64,000 nt of DNA from UBA2040 sp041751955 (GTDB lineage: Bacteria; Bacteroidota; Bacteroidia; Flavobacteriales_D; Crocinitomicaceae), in the NCBI GenBank assembly GCA_041751955.1, contig JBGSIB010000054.1, positions 30,088-94,087 of the forward strand, given 5' to 3'. Below the pieces are notes generated by a model, which did no database searches, was not told where the DNA came from, and was given only the letters and a program-made list of their open reading frames with translations. Both the position numbers and the translations under genes were made by a program. Positions 15,754-24,917 of this stretch are shown here, in pieces. Numbering within the stretch: position 1 is the first letter of the stretch; each line of letters opens with the position of its first letter.

Positions 15754-17907
15754 TTACAGAACGTAATGTATTACGAATTTATCAGATAAGGTATAAAGTT
15801 TTGATTGACCGCTAAATACAGAGATACCGACCGAAGTTTGTCCTTGATTATTATTCATCGGAATTACTTTTCCAGAAGAATTGTAAACCCAAATTTGATT
15901 ATTGATATCATCTACAACTGCTGTTACTACTCCTTTTGAAGTCTTGTCTGTACGTGTTATTCCGTCTATGCTTCCGACTGAAGTTTGCAAGGCAGAAACT
16001 TTTTTCCCACTGCTAGAGTAGTGTATCATTTGCTTTCCATCCAAAACATAAAAGCTGCCATCCTCACGCAAATCTGCTTTCATCCATTTGGCATTAGAAT
16101 GAACGGTAATTTTTGATTTTTGTCCTCGCTGATTGAATTTGCTCAATACTTTTTCTTCAAGAGAATAGAACACTAATTCATTGCTCAAAACGGCAGGTAT
16201 GGCACCAATTGGCAATGGAAAAGTTCGTAAAAGTTTGTTCTTTTCTGCTTCAATCATGGCAAATTCACCGTCTCCATGAAACCCAAAAAACAGTCTTCTT
16301 TGTGACACCCATGCTATTGGTTTTGCTGTCAAATTAGTGATTTCCATTTTTCCAGTCGATTTTTGCTCGCCATTCTCATCCAACCAAATGTAATTTCCAG
16401 TATTTGTTGCGATTAAAAAATTCGGTTTTCCTTTCCAGTTAAAAATGCTAACTTCTTTGCTAATTCCTTCGGTAATTTCAACTGGAAATCCAGCATGCTG
16501 ATTACCCGACTCAGAAACTACATGAATTTTTGATAACCCAGATATCACAACAGTGCTCTGCGTATCGTCCAACCAGCGAATTTTTCCTTTCACCGTTTCT
16601 TCGAGCGGAAGTTTAAATGTGTTTTTTCCATTTGAAAAACCAAATAATTGATGGTTTTCAGAAACTGCATATTGCATGTCGCGAGTAGGATGAACCAGTA
16701 GCATTTTACCTGGACTATCCAAACTCATACCTGTTGGTTCGACAGTATTTTCAATCTTTTTTGCCAACTTGTTAACTGTGCTTACTTTCACAGTTAGAGC
16801 GCTGCCGTTGTACATGCTTTTGGCAACTTTTACTTCGTCAGACCATTCTCGGAAACAAACGGATTTTGGTGTTTGACCATAAATTTCATCACATTTTCCC
16901 TTGTTTAGAGATAGCATTTGCCCAAGTACCAAACTTGCTTCCAAATCAACCAGTGCTTGCTCGTTTTCAGCAAAGAGCACATGATCTTCAAAAATCTGCA
17001 TGTAAAATCCTGATTTCGGATTGCTGGGAAAGTTTTTTGTTATGGCTAAATCTTTATAGTGTCTGCTGCTTTCACTTTGTAAATCTCTATACGTATCCAG
17101 GAACAAATCAGGCTCTTTCCCTTTTACAAAGTCCATCAAGAGGAATGCGCGATCTTTGTATTCAAAAAATACCATGCCCATGTTTGCCCATTTGTTAGCA
17201 ACACTTTCTTGAAAAACGGCATCGTTCCGCACAGCATAGTCTCTTTCAATGAATTGGTAGTAACTCACATAAACAGGAATTCGGTTCGAAAACATGTCTC
17301 TGTCATTAACAGATTTATTGGCAACCGTTAACAATGGAGCGCGGCTGTAGCTTGAAATCAAACCATTTTTTTGATAAAAATCAGTAACAATTGGCTTTCC
17401 ATTATTGAATTGAACAATGGAACAGGCGCTTTTTTCGTCGAAGCTATACCACTTTTCATTCGTGTTGGCTAATTTCTCCGAAGCGATATAAATTTCAAGA
17501 ACTCCCTTGTTTCGTTCAAGTGTAAATTCCTTCCAAAGGAATTTTTTTGAACTTACCTCTATCAAATTTTCACCTGCAAAAAGTGATTTAATCCTTTCGT
17601 TATCAATGGGTTGGTTTTTCTCTATGACAACATGTGCCTTTTTCTCCGAAACAATCATTTTTTCGTCGAGTTTCAGACGAGGCTCCAACAAGTGGTACAA
17701 TTCCGAAAGTCTCGGCTGCAAATGAAAATCGGTGGAGCTTATGTCAATTTCTTTGTTTCTGTTTAGGATAAAAACTCTGCCATCCTCTTGTCCAAATAGC
17801 TTTTCTGGGTTTTCATTACCAGAAAAATTAATAAGGTCCTGTCCTGCATAAAAAATCCAGACAAGGGAAGCTAAGGTTAAAATTAAAAAGATAAAATTTC
17901 GAATCAT
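15754..17907 (-). CDS. large membrane-anchored orphan protein, probably beta-propeller-like C-terminus
   Basis: A 717-residue protein with one N-terminal membrane segment (MIRNFIFLILTLASLVWIFYAGQ). The first half is an unrecognised mixed domain; the second half, from about residue 400, repeats short strand patterns ending in V(F/Y)xxxG motifs such as HPTRDMQYAVSENHQLFGFS, IVSGxxKIHVVSESG and WVYNSSGKV, suggesting WD/YVTN-like blades. No catalytic signature was identified. It stands between the lipoprotein gene and rnhB, without overlap to either. Confidence 0.6.
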   Translation of the reverse strand: MIRNFIFLILTLASLVWIFYAGQDLINFSGNENPEKLFGQEDGRVFILNRNKEIDISSTDFHLQPRLSELYHLLEPRLKLDEKMIVSEKKAHVVIEKNQPIDNERIKSLFAGENLIEVSSKKFLWKEFTLERNKGVLEIYIASEKLANTNEKWYSFDEKSACSIVQFNNGKPIVTDFYQKNGLISSYSRAPLLTVANKSVNDRDMFSNRIPVYVSYYQFIERDYAVRNDAVFQESVANKWANMGMVFFEYKDRAFLLMDFVKGKEPDLFLDTYRDLQSESSRHYKDLAITKNFPSNPKSGFYMQIFEDHVLFAENEQALVDLEASLVLGQMLSLNKGKCDEIYGQTPKSVCFREWSDEVKVAKSMYNGSALTVKVSTVNKLAKKIENTVEPTGMSLDSPGKMLLVHPTRDMQYAVSENHQLFGFSNGKNTFKLPLEETVKGKIRWLDDTQSTVVISGLSKIHVVSESGNQHAGFPVEITEGISKEVSIFNWKGKPNFLIATNTGNYIWLDENGEQKSTGKMEITNLTAKPIAWVSQRRLFFGFHGDGEFAMIEAEKNKLLRTFPLPIGAIPAVLSNELVFYSLEEKVLSKFNQRGQKSKITVHSNAKWMKADLREDGSFYVLDGKQMIHYSSSGKKVSALQTSVGSIDGITRTDKTSKGVVTAVVDDINNQIWVYNSSGKVIPMNNNQGQTSVGISVFSGQSKLYTLSDKFVIHYVL

Positions 17908-17993
17908 GAAAGAGAATTGCTCTACTGTTCAAAAGTAAAGTATCTCCTCGCGCGATTTGAACTAAAAAAAAGAAACTCTTAACAAGTCGATGT

Positions 17994-18623
17994 TTAATCA
18001 AAAATTAATTTCGTTTGGACGAGAGGAAGCAATTGAAAACTCATACGATGATGCTCTGTGCTGCCATATTTGGCTATCGCTTCCCTGTGTTCTTTTGTCG
18101 GGTATCCCTTGTTTTTTATCCAGCTATATTCTGGAAATTTTTGGTGCAAATCTCTCATTAAGTCATCTCTATATTCTTTAGCCAAAATAGAAGCAGCGGC
18201 TATACTTTGATATTTCCCGTCTCCTTTAATGATCCATGTATGAGGTATACTTTTGTACGCATTGAATCGATTACCATCCACTAGAATATGCTCAAAGGAA
18301 GCTTTTAATTGATCTAAAGCTTTGTGCATAGCTAAAAAACTAGCATTTAAGATGTTGATTTCGTCAATTTCGCGTGGAGAACAAATTCCGACGGACCAAG
18401 CCAAAGCTTTTTCTTCAATTTCAAGTCGCAATTCGCCTCTAGATTTCTCAGTCAATTTCTTGGAATCATTCAATCCTGTTATCGGGTTTTGGGGATCCAA
18501 AATGACAGACGCCGCAACAACTGGCCCAGCCAAGCAACCTCTCCCGGCTTCATCGCAACCGGCTTCCAAACGACCTTTTATCATGTAGGGCAATAAACCC
18601 GATTTTTGTTTGTCCTGGGCCAA
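17994..18623 (-). CDS. rnhB: ribonuclease HII
   Basis: A 209-residue type 2 RNase H removing ribonucleotides and RNA primers from DNA. The catalytic Asp-Glu pair is in AGCDEAGRGCLAGPVV, a further Asp in ILVDGN, and KGDGKYQSIAAASILAKEYRD carries the fourth carboxylate region. The frame begins with a TTG at 18623; the alternative ATG at 18584 (MIKGRLEAG) would give 196 residues. Family members usually have 10-20 residues before the AGxDEAGRG motif, which fits either choice. Confidence 0.93.
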   Translation of the reverse strand: MAQDKQKSGLLPYMIKGRLEAGCDEAGRGCLAGPVVAASVILDPQNPITGLNDSKKLTEKSRGELRLEIEEKALAWSVGICSPREIDEINILNASFLAMHKALDQLKASFEHILVDGNRFNAYKSIPHTWIIKGDGKYQSIAAASILAKEYRDDLMRDLHQKFPEYSWIKNKGYPTKEHREAIAKYGSTEHHRMSFQLLPLVQTKLIFD

Positions 18624-18739
18624 AATGAACTCTTTTCACGAAAATACGCAATTCAAAAAAGTTGGCTTGTTTTGGTGATAATTATTTTTTGAAGTTTGGC
18701 GAGCTTTTTGTACTTTGGTCATAACTAAAACAATAAATC

Positions 18740-19132
18740 ATGAATATTAAGAACCTACTTTGTTTGTTAACGATTTGTCTTTCTTTTGCTTTTACTTCGG
18801 TAGCACAAGAGAATTATGCTACAGCCAAGAGTGCTGATATGTTCGTTACTGCTAATTCTCAAGGAATTTTTGAGTTTATTCTACCTGAAAAAATTACAAA
18901 AGATGACGTGGCCGTTAGTTCTGAGTTCTATACGATGTACTTTAAGGTCGAATTCAATGAAAATTCGCATTTAGCAAAAATAACAATGCTTGAAAACGAG
19001 GACAAAGCAAAACATGTTATGGTTCGCTTTTTTGTCTCACTTGGCTTGAGAGAAATAATGTATTCGGGGAGTGTTTATCCCGTTGAAGATTTTTATAAAA
19101 AGTTTTTGAGAACGGAAGAAACTGGAAAATAG
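18740..19132 (+). CDS. small exported protein of unknown function
   Basis: 130 residues with a signal peptide (MNIKNLLCLLTICLSFAFTSVAQ). The mature 107 residues alternate hydrophobic and polar positions, with strand-like segments (GIFEFILPEKIT, EFYTMYFKVEFNE, KHVMVRFFVSLG). No known domain recognised. It is followed 42 bp later by the DUF4920-like lipoprotein on the same strand. Confidence 0.65.
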   Translation: MNIKNLLCLLTICLSFAFTSVAQENYATAKSADMFVTANSQGIFEFILPEKITKDDVAVSSEFYTMYFKVEFNENSHLAKITMLENEDKAKHVMVRFFVSLGLREIMYSGSVYPVEDFYKKFLRTEETGK

Positions 19133-19174
19133 TAAAACTTTAAGAGATTTTTCCGATCTTTGCAAAAAAAAACG

Positions 19175-19669
19175 ATGAAAAAATACATTTTAGTTCTTGG
19201 GGTTTTTACCCTTGTCTTAGCTTCTTGCTTTGACCCAAGCAAAAAGAATTTAGCAGGTGAGTACGCTGAGTACGGAACATACAAGGTTGAAATGGCGAAT
19301 GCCATAAGCGTTGAAAAAATGGTTGCTGATTTCCGTACAAATGAAAACAAAACGGCTTCCTACACAATTCATGCGAATATTGATGAGGTATGTGCAAAGG
19401 CTGGTTGTTGGATTAATATCAAACAAGAAGGAGCAAAAGACAACATGATGGTTCGTTTCAAGGATCATTTCACTATCCCAACGGATACGAAAATTGGAAC
19501 GATGGCTTATTTACATGGTGATTTATTTATGGATACTGTTTCTGTAGACATGTTGAGACATTATGCTGAAGATGCTGGTAAATCGCAAGATGAGATAGAG
19601 AAAATTACACAACCGCTAATGACCATGGGTTTCATCGCTGATGGAATTAAATTTCAAGCGGCAAAATAA
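19175..19669 (+). CDS. DUF4920-like lipoprotein
   Basis: 164 residues with a lipobox (VLASCFDPSK). The mature part resembles DUF4920 proteins of Bacteroidota: a CAKAGCWINIK motif with two Cys, a hydrophobic strand (MMVRFKDHF) and GDLFMDTVS. The CxxxxCW arrangement suggests a metal or redox site, but the function is unknown. I start at MKKYIL (19175); the GATCTTTG just upstream is a near-consensus -7 box. A strong terminator follows. Confidence 0.7.
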   Translation: MKKYILVLGVFTLVLASCFDPSKKNLAGEYAEYGTYKVEMANAISVEKMVADFRTNENKTASYTIHANIDEVCAKAGCWINIKQEGAKDNMMVRFKDHFTIPTDTKIGTMAYLHGDLFMDTVSVDMLRHYAEDAGKSQDEIEKITQPLMTMGFIADGIKFQAAK

Positions 19670-19690
19670 ATAAAGTTATTTCAAGCAAAA

Positions 19691-19724
19691 GGGACGTTCG
19701 ATTATCGAAACGTCCCTTTTTTTT
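19691..19724. terminator. bidirectional terminator
   Basis: GGGACGTTCGA-tta-TCGAAACGTCCC forms a long stem with a single bulged base, bordered by AAAA on the left and a run of nine or more T on the right. It separates the convergent DUF4920-like and acyl-CoA dehydrogenase genes. Confidence 0.9.
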
Positions 19725-19742
19725 TGCTTGTTTTTAGTTGGT

Positions 19743-21533
19743 CTAAAAACAGTATTCGTTTGCCTCTATAATTCTACCAGCAACTATATGTCTCAATTCT
19801 TTTGGATTGATATCGTTTGTTTTCGTGAAGCGTTTCACACCCATCAACATCATTTTGCGCTCGTCTCCGTCAGCAAATGAATAGATTGCATCTTTCGCGT
19901 GTTTGGCAATTTTGTCAGATAAATCGAAGAACAAAATTTTAACCATTGCGATTTGTGCTGTCAGTTCTTCTTCACTTTTATTTTTCAAAGCTTTTTGCAC
20001 ACGAAGTAAAGTGCTTTCTGCTAAATACGTGTCAATGGCAATGTCGGAGATGTTCATCAAAACTTCCTGCTCCTTACTTAAAGTTTGCATAAGTTTTTGA
20101 ACGGCCGAACCAGCTACCATTAAAATGGTTTTCTTGAAGCCTTCTAGCATTTTTTCTTCCTCGGCGAAAACACCAGTTGGCATATCTTCCATCGAAGGAA
20201 TACTCATCAATTCATTGGCTACTTGCATGGCTGGACCCATTAAGTCCAATTCACCTTTCATAGCACGTTTGAGAATCATATCTACTGTCAACATGCGGTT
20301 GATTTCATTCGTTCCTTCAAAAATTCTATTGATTCGTGCGTCACGATAACCTCGTTCAACGGAAGACTCTGCAGAATAGCCCATTCCACCATAAATCTGA
20401 ACAGCTTCATCAACGGCATAGTCCAAGCATTCCGAACCTGCTACCTTTAGCATGGCGCATTCGGCAGCAAATTGCTCAATTCCTTTTAAGGTTGCTTTCC
20501 CTTTTTCCATTCCTCCTTCCATTAAGGCATGAATAGCATCCTCAATGTTTTGAGAAGCACGATAAGTAGCGGATTCAAGCGCATAAGTGCGTATCGTCTG
20601 TTCCGACAATTTGTATTTAATTGCTCCGTATTTTGAGATAGGGCGACCAAATTGTTCACGTTCATTCGCATATTTAACTGATGCTGTAACACTTTCCTTA
20701 GAGCCACCAAGAACTCCAGCAGCTAACTTTATTCGACCAATATTAAGAATGTTGATGGCGATTTTAAAACCGTTTTCTCGTTCAGAAAGCAAATTTTCAA
20801 CGGGAACTTTTACATTATTGAAAAATACTTGACGTGTAGAAGATCCTTTGATTCCCATTTTCTTTTCTTCTGGGTTCAGTGTAATTCCTTCAGAATCAGC
20901 CTCTACTAAAAATGCAGTTAAATTTTTATCATCATCAATTTTGGCGAAAACCGTGAAAAAGTTGGCGAAACCACCGTTTGTGATCCACATTTTTTGTCCA
21001 TTTAAAATGTAGTGTTTACCATCTTCTGTCAAAACAGCTTTTGTTTTACCTGAGTTGGCATCCGAACCAGCACTTGGTTCTGTTAAACAATAAGCAGCTT
21101 TCCATTCACCCGTTGCCAATTTTGGAATGTACTTTTTCTTTTGTTCTTCATTACCATAATAGAGTAGTGGTAATGTTCCAATTCCAGTGTGTGCCCCGTA
21201 AGCAACTGAAAATGAATGACCTTTTCCAAGATATTCGGTTGCGAGCATCGTGGTATTGAAGTCAACACCCATACCGCCCAAATCTTCTGGAACAGACAAT
21301 CCAAGCAACCCTAATTCACCCGCTTTTTCCATGATGCTCGGCATCAAACCTTCTTCCATCTTATCAATTCGTTCCAAATGAGGAGTTACTTCTTGATTGA
21401 TGAAATCAGTACACATCTGAGCAATCATTAACTGCTCTTCGGTAAAATCTTCCGGTGTGAATATTTCTTCAGGAAGTGATTTGCGAATGATAAATTCACC
21501 TCCCTTAATTGCATTTTTTTGGACTGTTGACAT
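19743..21533 (-). CDS. acyl-CoA dehydrogenase family protein
   Basis: A 596-residue flavoenzyme for the first oxidation step of fatty acyl-CoA beta-oxidation. Visible signatures are AYCLTEPSAGSDANS (about residues 131-145, FAD/substrate site), GGFANFFTVFAK, QIYGGMGYSAESSVERGYRDARINRIFEGTNEI (about 382-414). An extra C-terminal region of about 170 residues after the core makes it longer than ordinary short-chain enzymes and like the long/very-long-chain group. Chain-length preference is not certain. Confidence 0.92.
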   Translation of the reverse strand: MSTVQKNAIKGGEFIIRKSLPEEIFTPEDFTEEQLMIAQMCTDFINQEVTPHLERIDKMEEGLMPSIMEKAGELGLLGLSVPEDLGGMGVDFNTTMLATEYLGKGHSFSVAYGAHTGIGTLPLLYYGNEEQKKKYIPKLATGEWKAAYCLTEPSAGSDANSGKTKAVLTEDGKHYILNGQKMWITNGGFANFFTVFAKIDDDKNLTAFLVEADSEGITLNPEEKKMGIKGSSTRQVFFNNVKVPVENLLSERENGFKIAINILNIGRIKLAAGVLGGSKESVTASVKYANEREQFGRPISKYGAIKYKLSEQTIRTYALESATYRASQNIEDAIHALMEGGMEKGKATLKGIEQFAAECAMLKVAGSECLDYAVDEAVQIYGGMGYSAESSVERGYRDARINRIFEGTNEINRMLTVDMILKRAMKGELDLMGPAMQVANELMSIPSMEDMPTGVFAEEEKMLEGFKKTILMVAGSAVQKLMQTLSKEQEVLMNISDIAIDTYLAESTLLRVQKALKNKSEEELTAQIAMVKILFFDLSDKIAKHAKDAIYSFADGDERKMMLMGVKRFTKTNDINPKELRHIVAGRIIEANEYCF

Positions 21534-21652
21534 GATGTTTTCGTTTTATAAGGCTAATATACAAAAAATAAATTATTTACTATGCATGCATACTAAATAT
21601 TTTCACTTGAATTGTTTAATTTTAATAGTATTTCAGCTTAATAAGTATACGA

Positions 21653-22699
21653 ATGATATATCGATTTTTTATTTTTCTTTTTGTGACGAGCCTTTTTTCG
21701 TGCGGAACGAAGCCATCTATGCAAGAAGTTCCATCTGAGGATACACGGGAAACGGAAAAACCGATTAAAATTAATGGAATTAGTTTTGTTGCTTCCTCCA
21801 AACCGTATGATAAAACCGAGCTTGACATACTCAAACGGACACATGCCAATCATTTGGCCGTCATGCCTTTTGGATTTATGCCAACTTTAAAAAGTACCGA
21901 AGTGAAATATGATCACCCGCGGCAATGGTGGGGAGAGCGCACAGAAGGATGTTGTGAAACAATTAAGCAATGTAAATCCGAAGGTTTTGAAATCATGTTG
22001 AAACCACAAATATGGATTGGTGGTGGCGAATTTACAGGATTTATTGAAATGAATTCGGAAGTGGAGTGGAAAATTTTCGAAGATAACTATGCTTTGTTTA
22101 TTCTTCATTTCGCGAAGATTGCCCAGGAAAATAAGGTTGAAATATTCTGTATAGGTACGGAATTAGGAAAATTTGTTGAAAATCGACCAGCATTTTGGTC
22201 AGATTTGATTGTAAAAATTCGTCAGGTATATACAGGTAAATTGACCTATGCTGAAAACTGGGATTGTTTTGACAAACCGAAATTTTTAAAGGATCTGGAT
22301 TATGTTGGGGTTGACGCTTATTTTCCTTTGAGTGAAAAGAAAGTGCCAAGTGAAGAAGAAATTCGTCAAGGTTGGAAACAGCACATTTCTGATATGGATG
22401 CGTGTTTCAAATCTGTTGGTAAACCTATTTTATTTACTGAATGTGGATATCGAAGTATAGATTATGCGGCGCACAAACCTTGGGATTACGATAAAAAAAA
22501 TGCTCAGGTCAACGAAGAATTGCAAGAAAGACTTTTGAAAGTCATGTTTGAACTTTGGGATAAGGAATGGATGGCTGGAGGTTACATTTGGAAATGGTTT
22601 CCCTATCATGACAAAGCAGGAGGACCAAATGACGACCAATTTTCACCTCAAAATAAATTGGCGGAAAAGACTATAATAGAATTCTTCAAGCGACCCTAA
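21653..22699 (+). CDS. GH113-like TIM-barrel glycoside hydrolase lipoprotein
   Basis: 348 residues, lipoprotein signal with Cys in LFSCGTK. The rest fits the TIM-barrel of glycoside hydrolase family 113 (beta-mannanases and relatives): MPFGFMPTL, QIWIGGGEF, then a candidate acid/base Glu in FCIGTELGKF and a candidate nucleophile Glu in ILFTECGYRS, plus YIWKWFPYHD near the end. Anchoring in the outer membrane would place it for polysaccharide trimming. It is tail-to-tail with the DbpA-type helicase with no gap. Confidence 0.75.
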   Translation: MIYRFFIFLFVTSLFSCGTKPSMQEVPSEDTRETEKPIKINGISFVASSKPYDKTELDILKRTHANHLAVMPFGFMPTLKSTEVKYDHPRQWWGERTEGCCETIKQCKSEGFEIMLKPQIWIGGGEFTGFIEMNSEVEWKIFEDNYALFILHFAKIAQENKVEIFCIGTELGKFVENRPAFWSDLIVKIRQVYTGKLTYAENWDCFDKPKFLKDLDYVGVDAYFPLSEKKVPSEEEIRQGWKQHISDMDACFKSVGKPILFTECGYRSIDYAAHKPWDYDKKNAQVNEELQERLLKVMFELWDKEWMAGGYIWKWFPYHDKAGGPNDDQFSPQNKLAEKTIIEFFKRP

Positions 22700-24010
22700 T
22701 TATCTCGCAACAGCAATTTTTAGTTTCTTTCCTTTGATTTTTTCTTGACGAATTGTCTTCAGAACTTCATGAATTTGTTCTCTAGCAACAGCTACAAACG
22801 ACCAATGATCGAGAACGGTAATCAATCCAATTTCGTCTTTTTTCAGATTTGCTTTGTTGCCTAAAAAACCGACAAGGTCTATTTTATTGATCTTTTCTTT
22901 TTTACCACCGCTAAAATAAAGGGTATCCCATAAAGGCAATGCTGGCAAAGTGAGTGTTTCTTTGATTTTAAATTCTGGAATATCGTTGTTCATATAATCG
23001 GGCAAGGCTCGTCCTTCTTCACAAAGTATCAGAGCTTGACCTTTTTCCTTCATCCGAGCTGTACGTCCGTTTCTGTGGATAAATCCATCTTCTTTTGGTG
23101 GAAGTTGATAATGAATAACCGTACCTATCTCTGGAATGTCTAGTCCTCGAGCGGCTAAATCTGTTGACACCAAATAGTTGGCAGAACCGTTGCGGAAACG
23201 AATCAAAGTGCGCTCTCTATCTTGTTGTTCCATAGCACCATGAAAAGCCAAAGCAGGAACTCCCATTTCATTCAAATGCTCACAAATTCGTTCCGTAGCT
23301 TCCCGATGATTGCAAAATATCATAGTGGGTTCGTTCGGTAAACTACAAATCGCTTCAAAAAGTTTGGGCAATTTTTCTTCTTCACCGTAACTAACTTTTT
23401 TGAAACTTAGCTCAGGAACAAGTTGGTTTAAAAAGTTTATTTCAACTGGATTTTCTATTCCCGTAAAAGTTGGACTTTCTTCCAATTGTGTCGCTGAAGA
23501 AAGTATCGTTTTTACATTTTTGGGCGTGTTTTCGATGATATATCCCATCTCTTCCTGAAATCCCATTTCCAAGGATTTGTCAAATTCGTCTAAAACGATG
23601 AATTTCAGCTGATCGAAATTCACATTTCCTCTATCGATGTGATCGCAAAGTCTACCAGGGGTTGCAACGAGAATTGTTGGTTCTACGCTCAAATTTTGAA
23701 CTTCTGTTCGCATGGAATGTCCGCCATAAACGATATTGATCTTCAATTCACTTTTGCATTTGCGACTAACTTCCTCAATTTGAAGTGCCAATTCACGCGT
23801 CGGACTGATAATCAAAGCTTGAATTCCAGTAATTAAAGGGTCAATATTTTCGAGGATGGGCAACAAAAAAGCGACCGTTTTACCCGAACCAGTTGGCGAA
23901 TAGAGAACAGTATGTTTATTCTTTGGAAATTGTTCGAACACCTCCAATTGCATATCGGTTAAACTTTCAAAACCTAAATTGGCGATATACTTTTTTGTCT
24001 TTTCCTGCAT
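22700..24010 (-). CDS. DEAD-box RNA helicase, DbpA-type
   Basis: 436 residues with all helicase motifs: SPTGSGKT (I), SPTRELA (Ia), TPGR (Ib), VLDEFD (II, DEFD rather than DEAD), SSAT (III), then YLVSTDLAARGLDIP (V) and HRNGRTAR (VI). The last 75 residues (KINKIDLVGFLGNKANLKKDEIG … KGKKLKIAVAR) resemble the DbpA RNA-binding domain that targets 23S rRNA helix 92, so a role in 50S assembly is likely. Helicases with such a domain are often named DbpA; the symbol is left open because orthology was not tested. Confidence 0.88.
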   Translation of the reverse strand: MQEKTKKYIANLGFESLTDMQLEVFEQFPKNKHTVLYSPTGSGKTVAFLLPILENIDPLITGIQALIISPTRELALQIEEVSRKCKSELKINIVYGGHSMRTEVQNLSVEPTILVATPGRLCDHIDRGNVNFDQLKFIVLDEFDKSLEMGFQEEMGYIIENTPKNVKTILSSATQLEESPTFTGIENPVEINFLNQLVPELSFKKVSYGEEEKLPKLFEAICSLPNEPTMIFCNHREATERICEHLNEMGVPALAFHGAMEQQDRERTLIRFRNGSANYLVSTDLAARGLDIPEIGTVIHYQLPPKEDGFIHRNGRTARMKEKGQALILCEEGRALPDYMNNDIPEFKIKETLTLPALPLWDTLYFSGGKKEKINKIDLVGFLGNKANLKKDEIGLITVLDHWSFVAVAREQIHEVLKTIRQEKIKGKKLKIAVAR

Positions 24011-24014
24011 GCGA

Positions 24015-24022
24015 CAAAGATA
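24015..24022 (-). promoter_or_regulatory. -7 promoter element of the DbpA-type helicase
   Basis: TATCTTTG on the minus strand, a perfect TAnnTTTG, ends 4 bp before the ATG. Confidence 0.5.
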
Positions 24023-24047
24023 TATAATTCCTTTGCCTTGTCTGAAT

Positions 24048-24782
24048 TTATTTGCTTTTCCAGCTCAAACCTAGGGAAAGATAGTTCATGCGCTGATTCA
24101 ATCCAGTGCCGAAAGAAAAGTCGAATTGCAAGTTGTCTTTGATTAAATATGTAAAACCCGCATCGAAATTGGCTTCGAGTACTTCAAAGTTGTAAAATGT
24201 CCCGTAGGGTTCTGCATAAACACCAACTTTATCCGAAACACTGTAGCTCAGCGACAAAGAATAGGTGCCATCACCCTTATTCTCTCCTTCGTAATTATAG
24301 CCTAAATTGTAGCCCAAAGTTATATTTTCTGTCATCTGATTGGAAAGACATAATTTGTTCAACGAAGCCATTTTAGGATTTCGAAAGGCTTTTGAACCCG
24401 ATGGAACCCGCAAGTGAGAGAGAAAAGCCATTTCAAATCGAGCATTCTGTCTTTGATATAGTTGAATTTTTGTACCTATCTCCAAATCAGAAATACCTTG
24501 CGCATAAAATCCATTGTTCGAATTACCTTCAAACTGACTGAGCAAACGGAGTTCAAAAAAAGGACTCAATCCTACCCGGAATAAGGTCGTTGGGATGAGA
24601 ATGTTTTGATGTTCCACGCCTTTTTCTTCCGTGTATTCCAAGCTCACGCCACTTTCAATTTGGAGCTTTCCTTTCTCAACGCAAGCACTGGATTCCGTTT
24701 GGTCGGGACGATCCGTTACTATCGTTTGAGAATTGCTAGTAAAACAAGCAATGCAAATATTTAAAAGTAGAATATACTTCAT
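24048..24782 (-). CDS. outer-membrane MetA-type (phenol degradation family) beta-barrel protein
   Basis: 244 residues with a signal peptide (MKYILLLNICIACFTSNSQ) and TDRPDQTESSACVEKG, the typical opening of the MetA-pathway (PF13557-type) outer-membrane proteins. The remainder alternates strands ending in aromatic residues (FELRLLSQFEG, FEMAFLSHLRVP, LNYLSLGLSWKSK). Despite the family name, transport of metals or small molecules is equally possible. It is divergent from a DtxR regulator and a perfect 16-bp palindrome lies 31 bp before its start, suggesting metal-dependent control. Confidence 0.75.
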   Translation of the reverse strand: MKYILLLNICIACFTSNSQTIVTDRPDQTESSACVEKGKLQIESGVSLEYTEEKGVEHQNILIPTTLFRVGLSPFFELRLLSQFEGNSNNGFYAQGISDLEIGTKIQLYQRQNARFEMAFLSHLRVPSGSKAFRNPKMASLNKLCLSNQMTENITLGYNLGYNYEGENKGDGTYSLSLSYSVSDKVGVYAEPYGTFYNFEVLEANFDAGFTYLIKDNLQFDFSFGTGLNQRMNYLSLGLSWKSK

Positions 24783-24813
24783 CTTAATAAGTTTGAGTTG
24801 TCAAATACAATAA

Positions 24814-24829
24814 GTTAGATTAATCTAAC
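24814..24829. promoter_or_regulatory. DtxR/IdeR-like operator (perfect 16-bp palindrome)
   Basis: GTTAGATTAATCTAAC is a perfect palindrome in the 135-bp divergent region between the MetA-type gene and dtxR. Its half site TTAGATT resembles the half sites of DtxR/IdeR boxes (TTAGGTTAG). It probably controls one or both genes. Confidence 0.65.
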
Positions 24830-24867
24830 AAATTTCATCAAAGGTATTTAACTATTATGAGGAATTA

Positions 24868-24899
24868 TTGGTGAATAGTTCATGAAATATGTACTTTTG
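24868..24899 (+). promoter_or_regulatory. promoter of the DtxR-type gene
   Basis: TTG (24868-24870) and TACTTTTG (24892-24899) with a 21-bp spacer fit the Bacteroidota promoter. The -7 box lies inside the extended frame that begins at 24882, supporting the later start at 24918. Confidence 0.6.
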
Positions 24900-24917
24900 A
24901 ATACTTATATCCATCAC

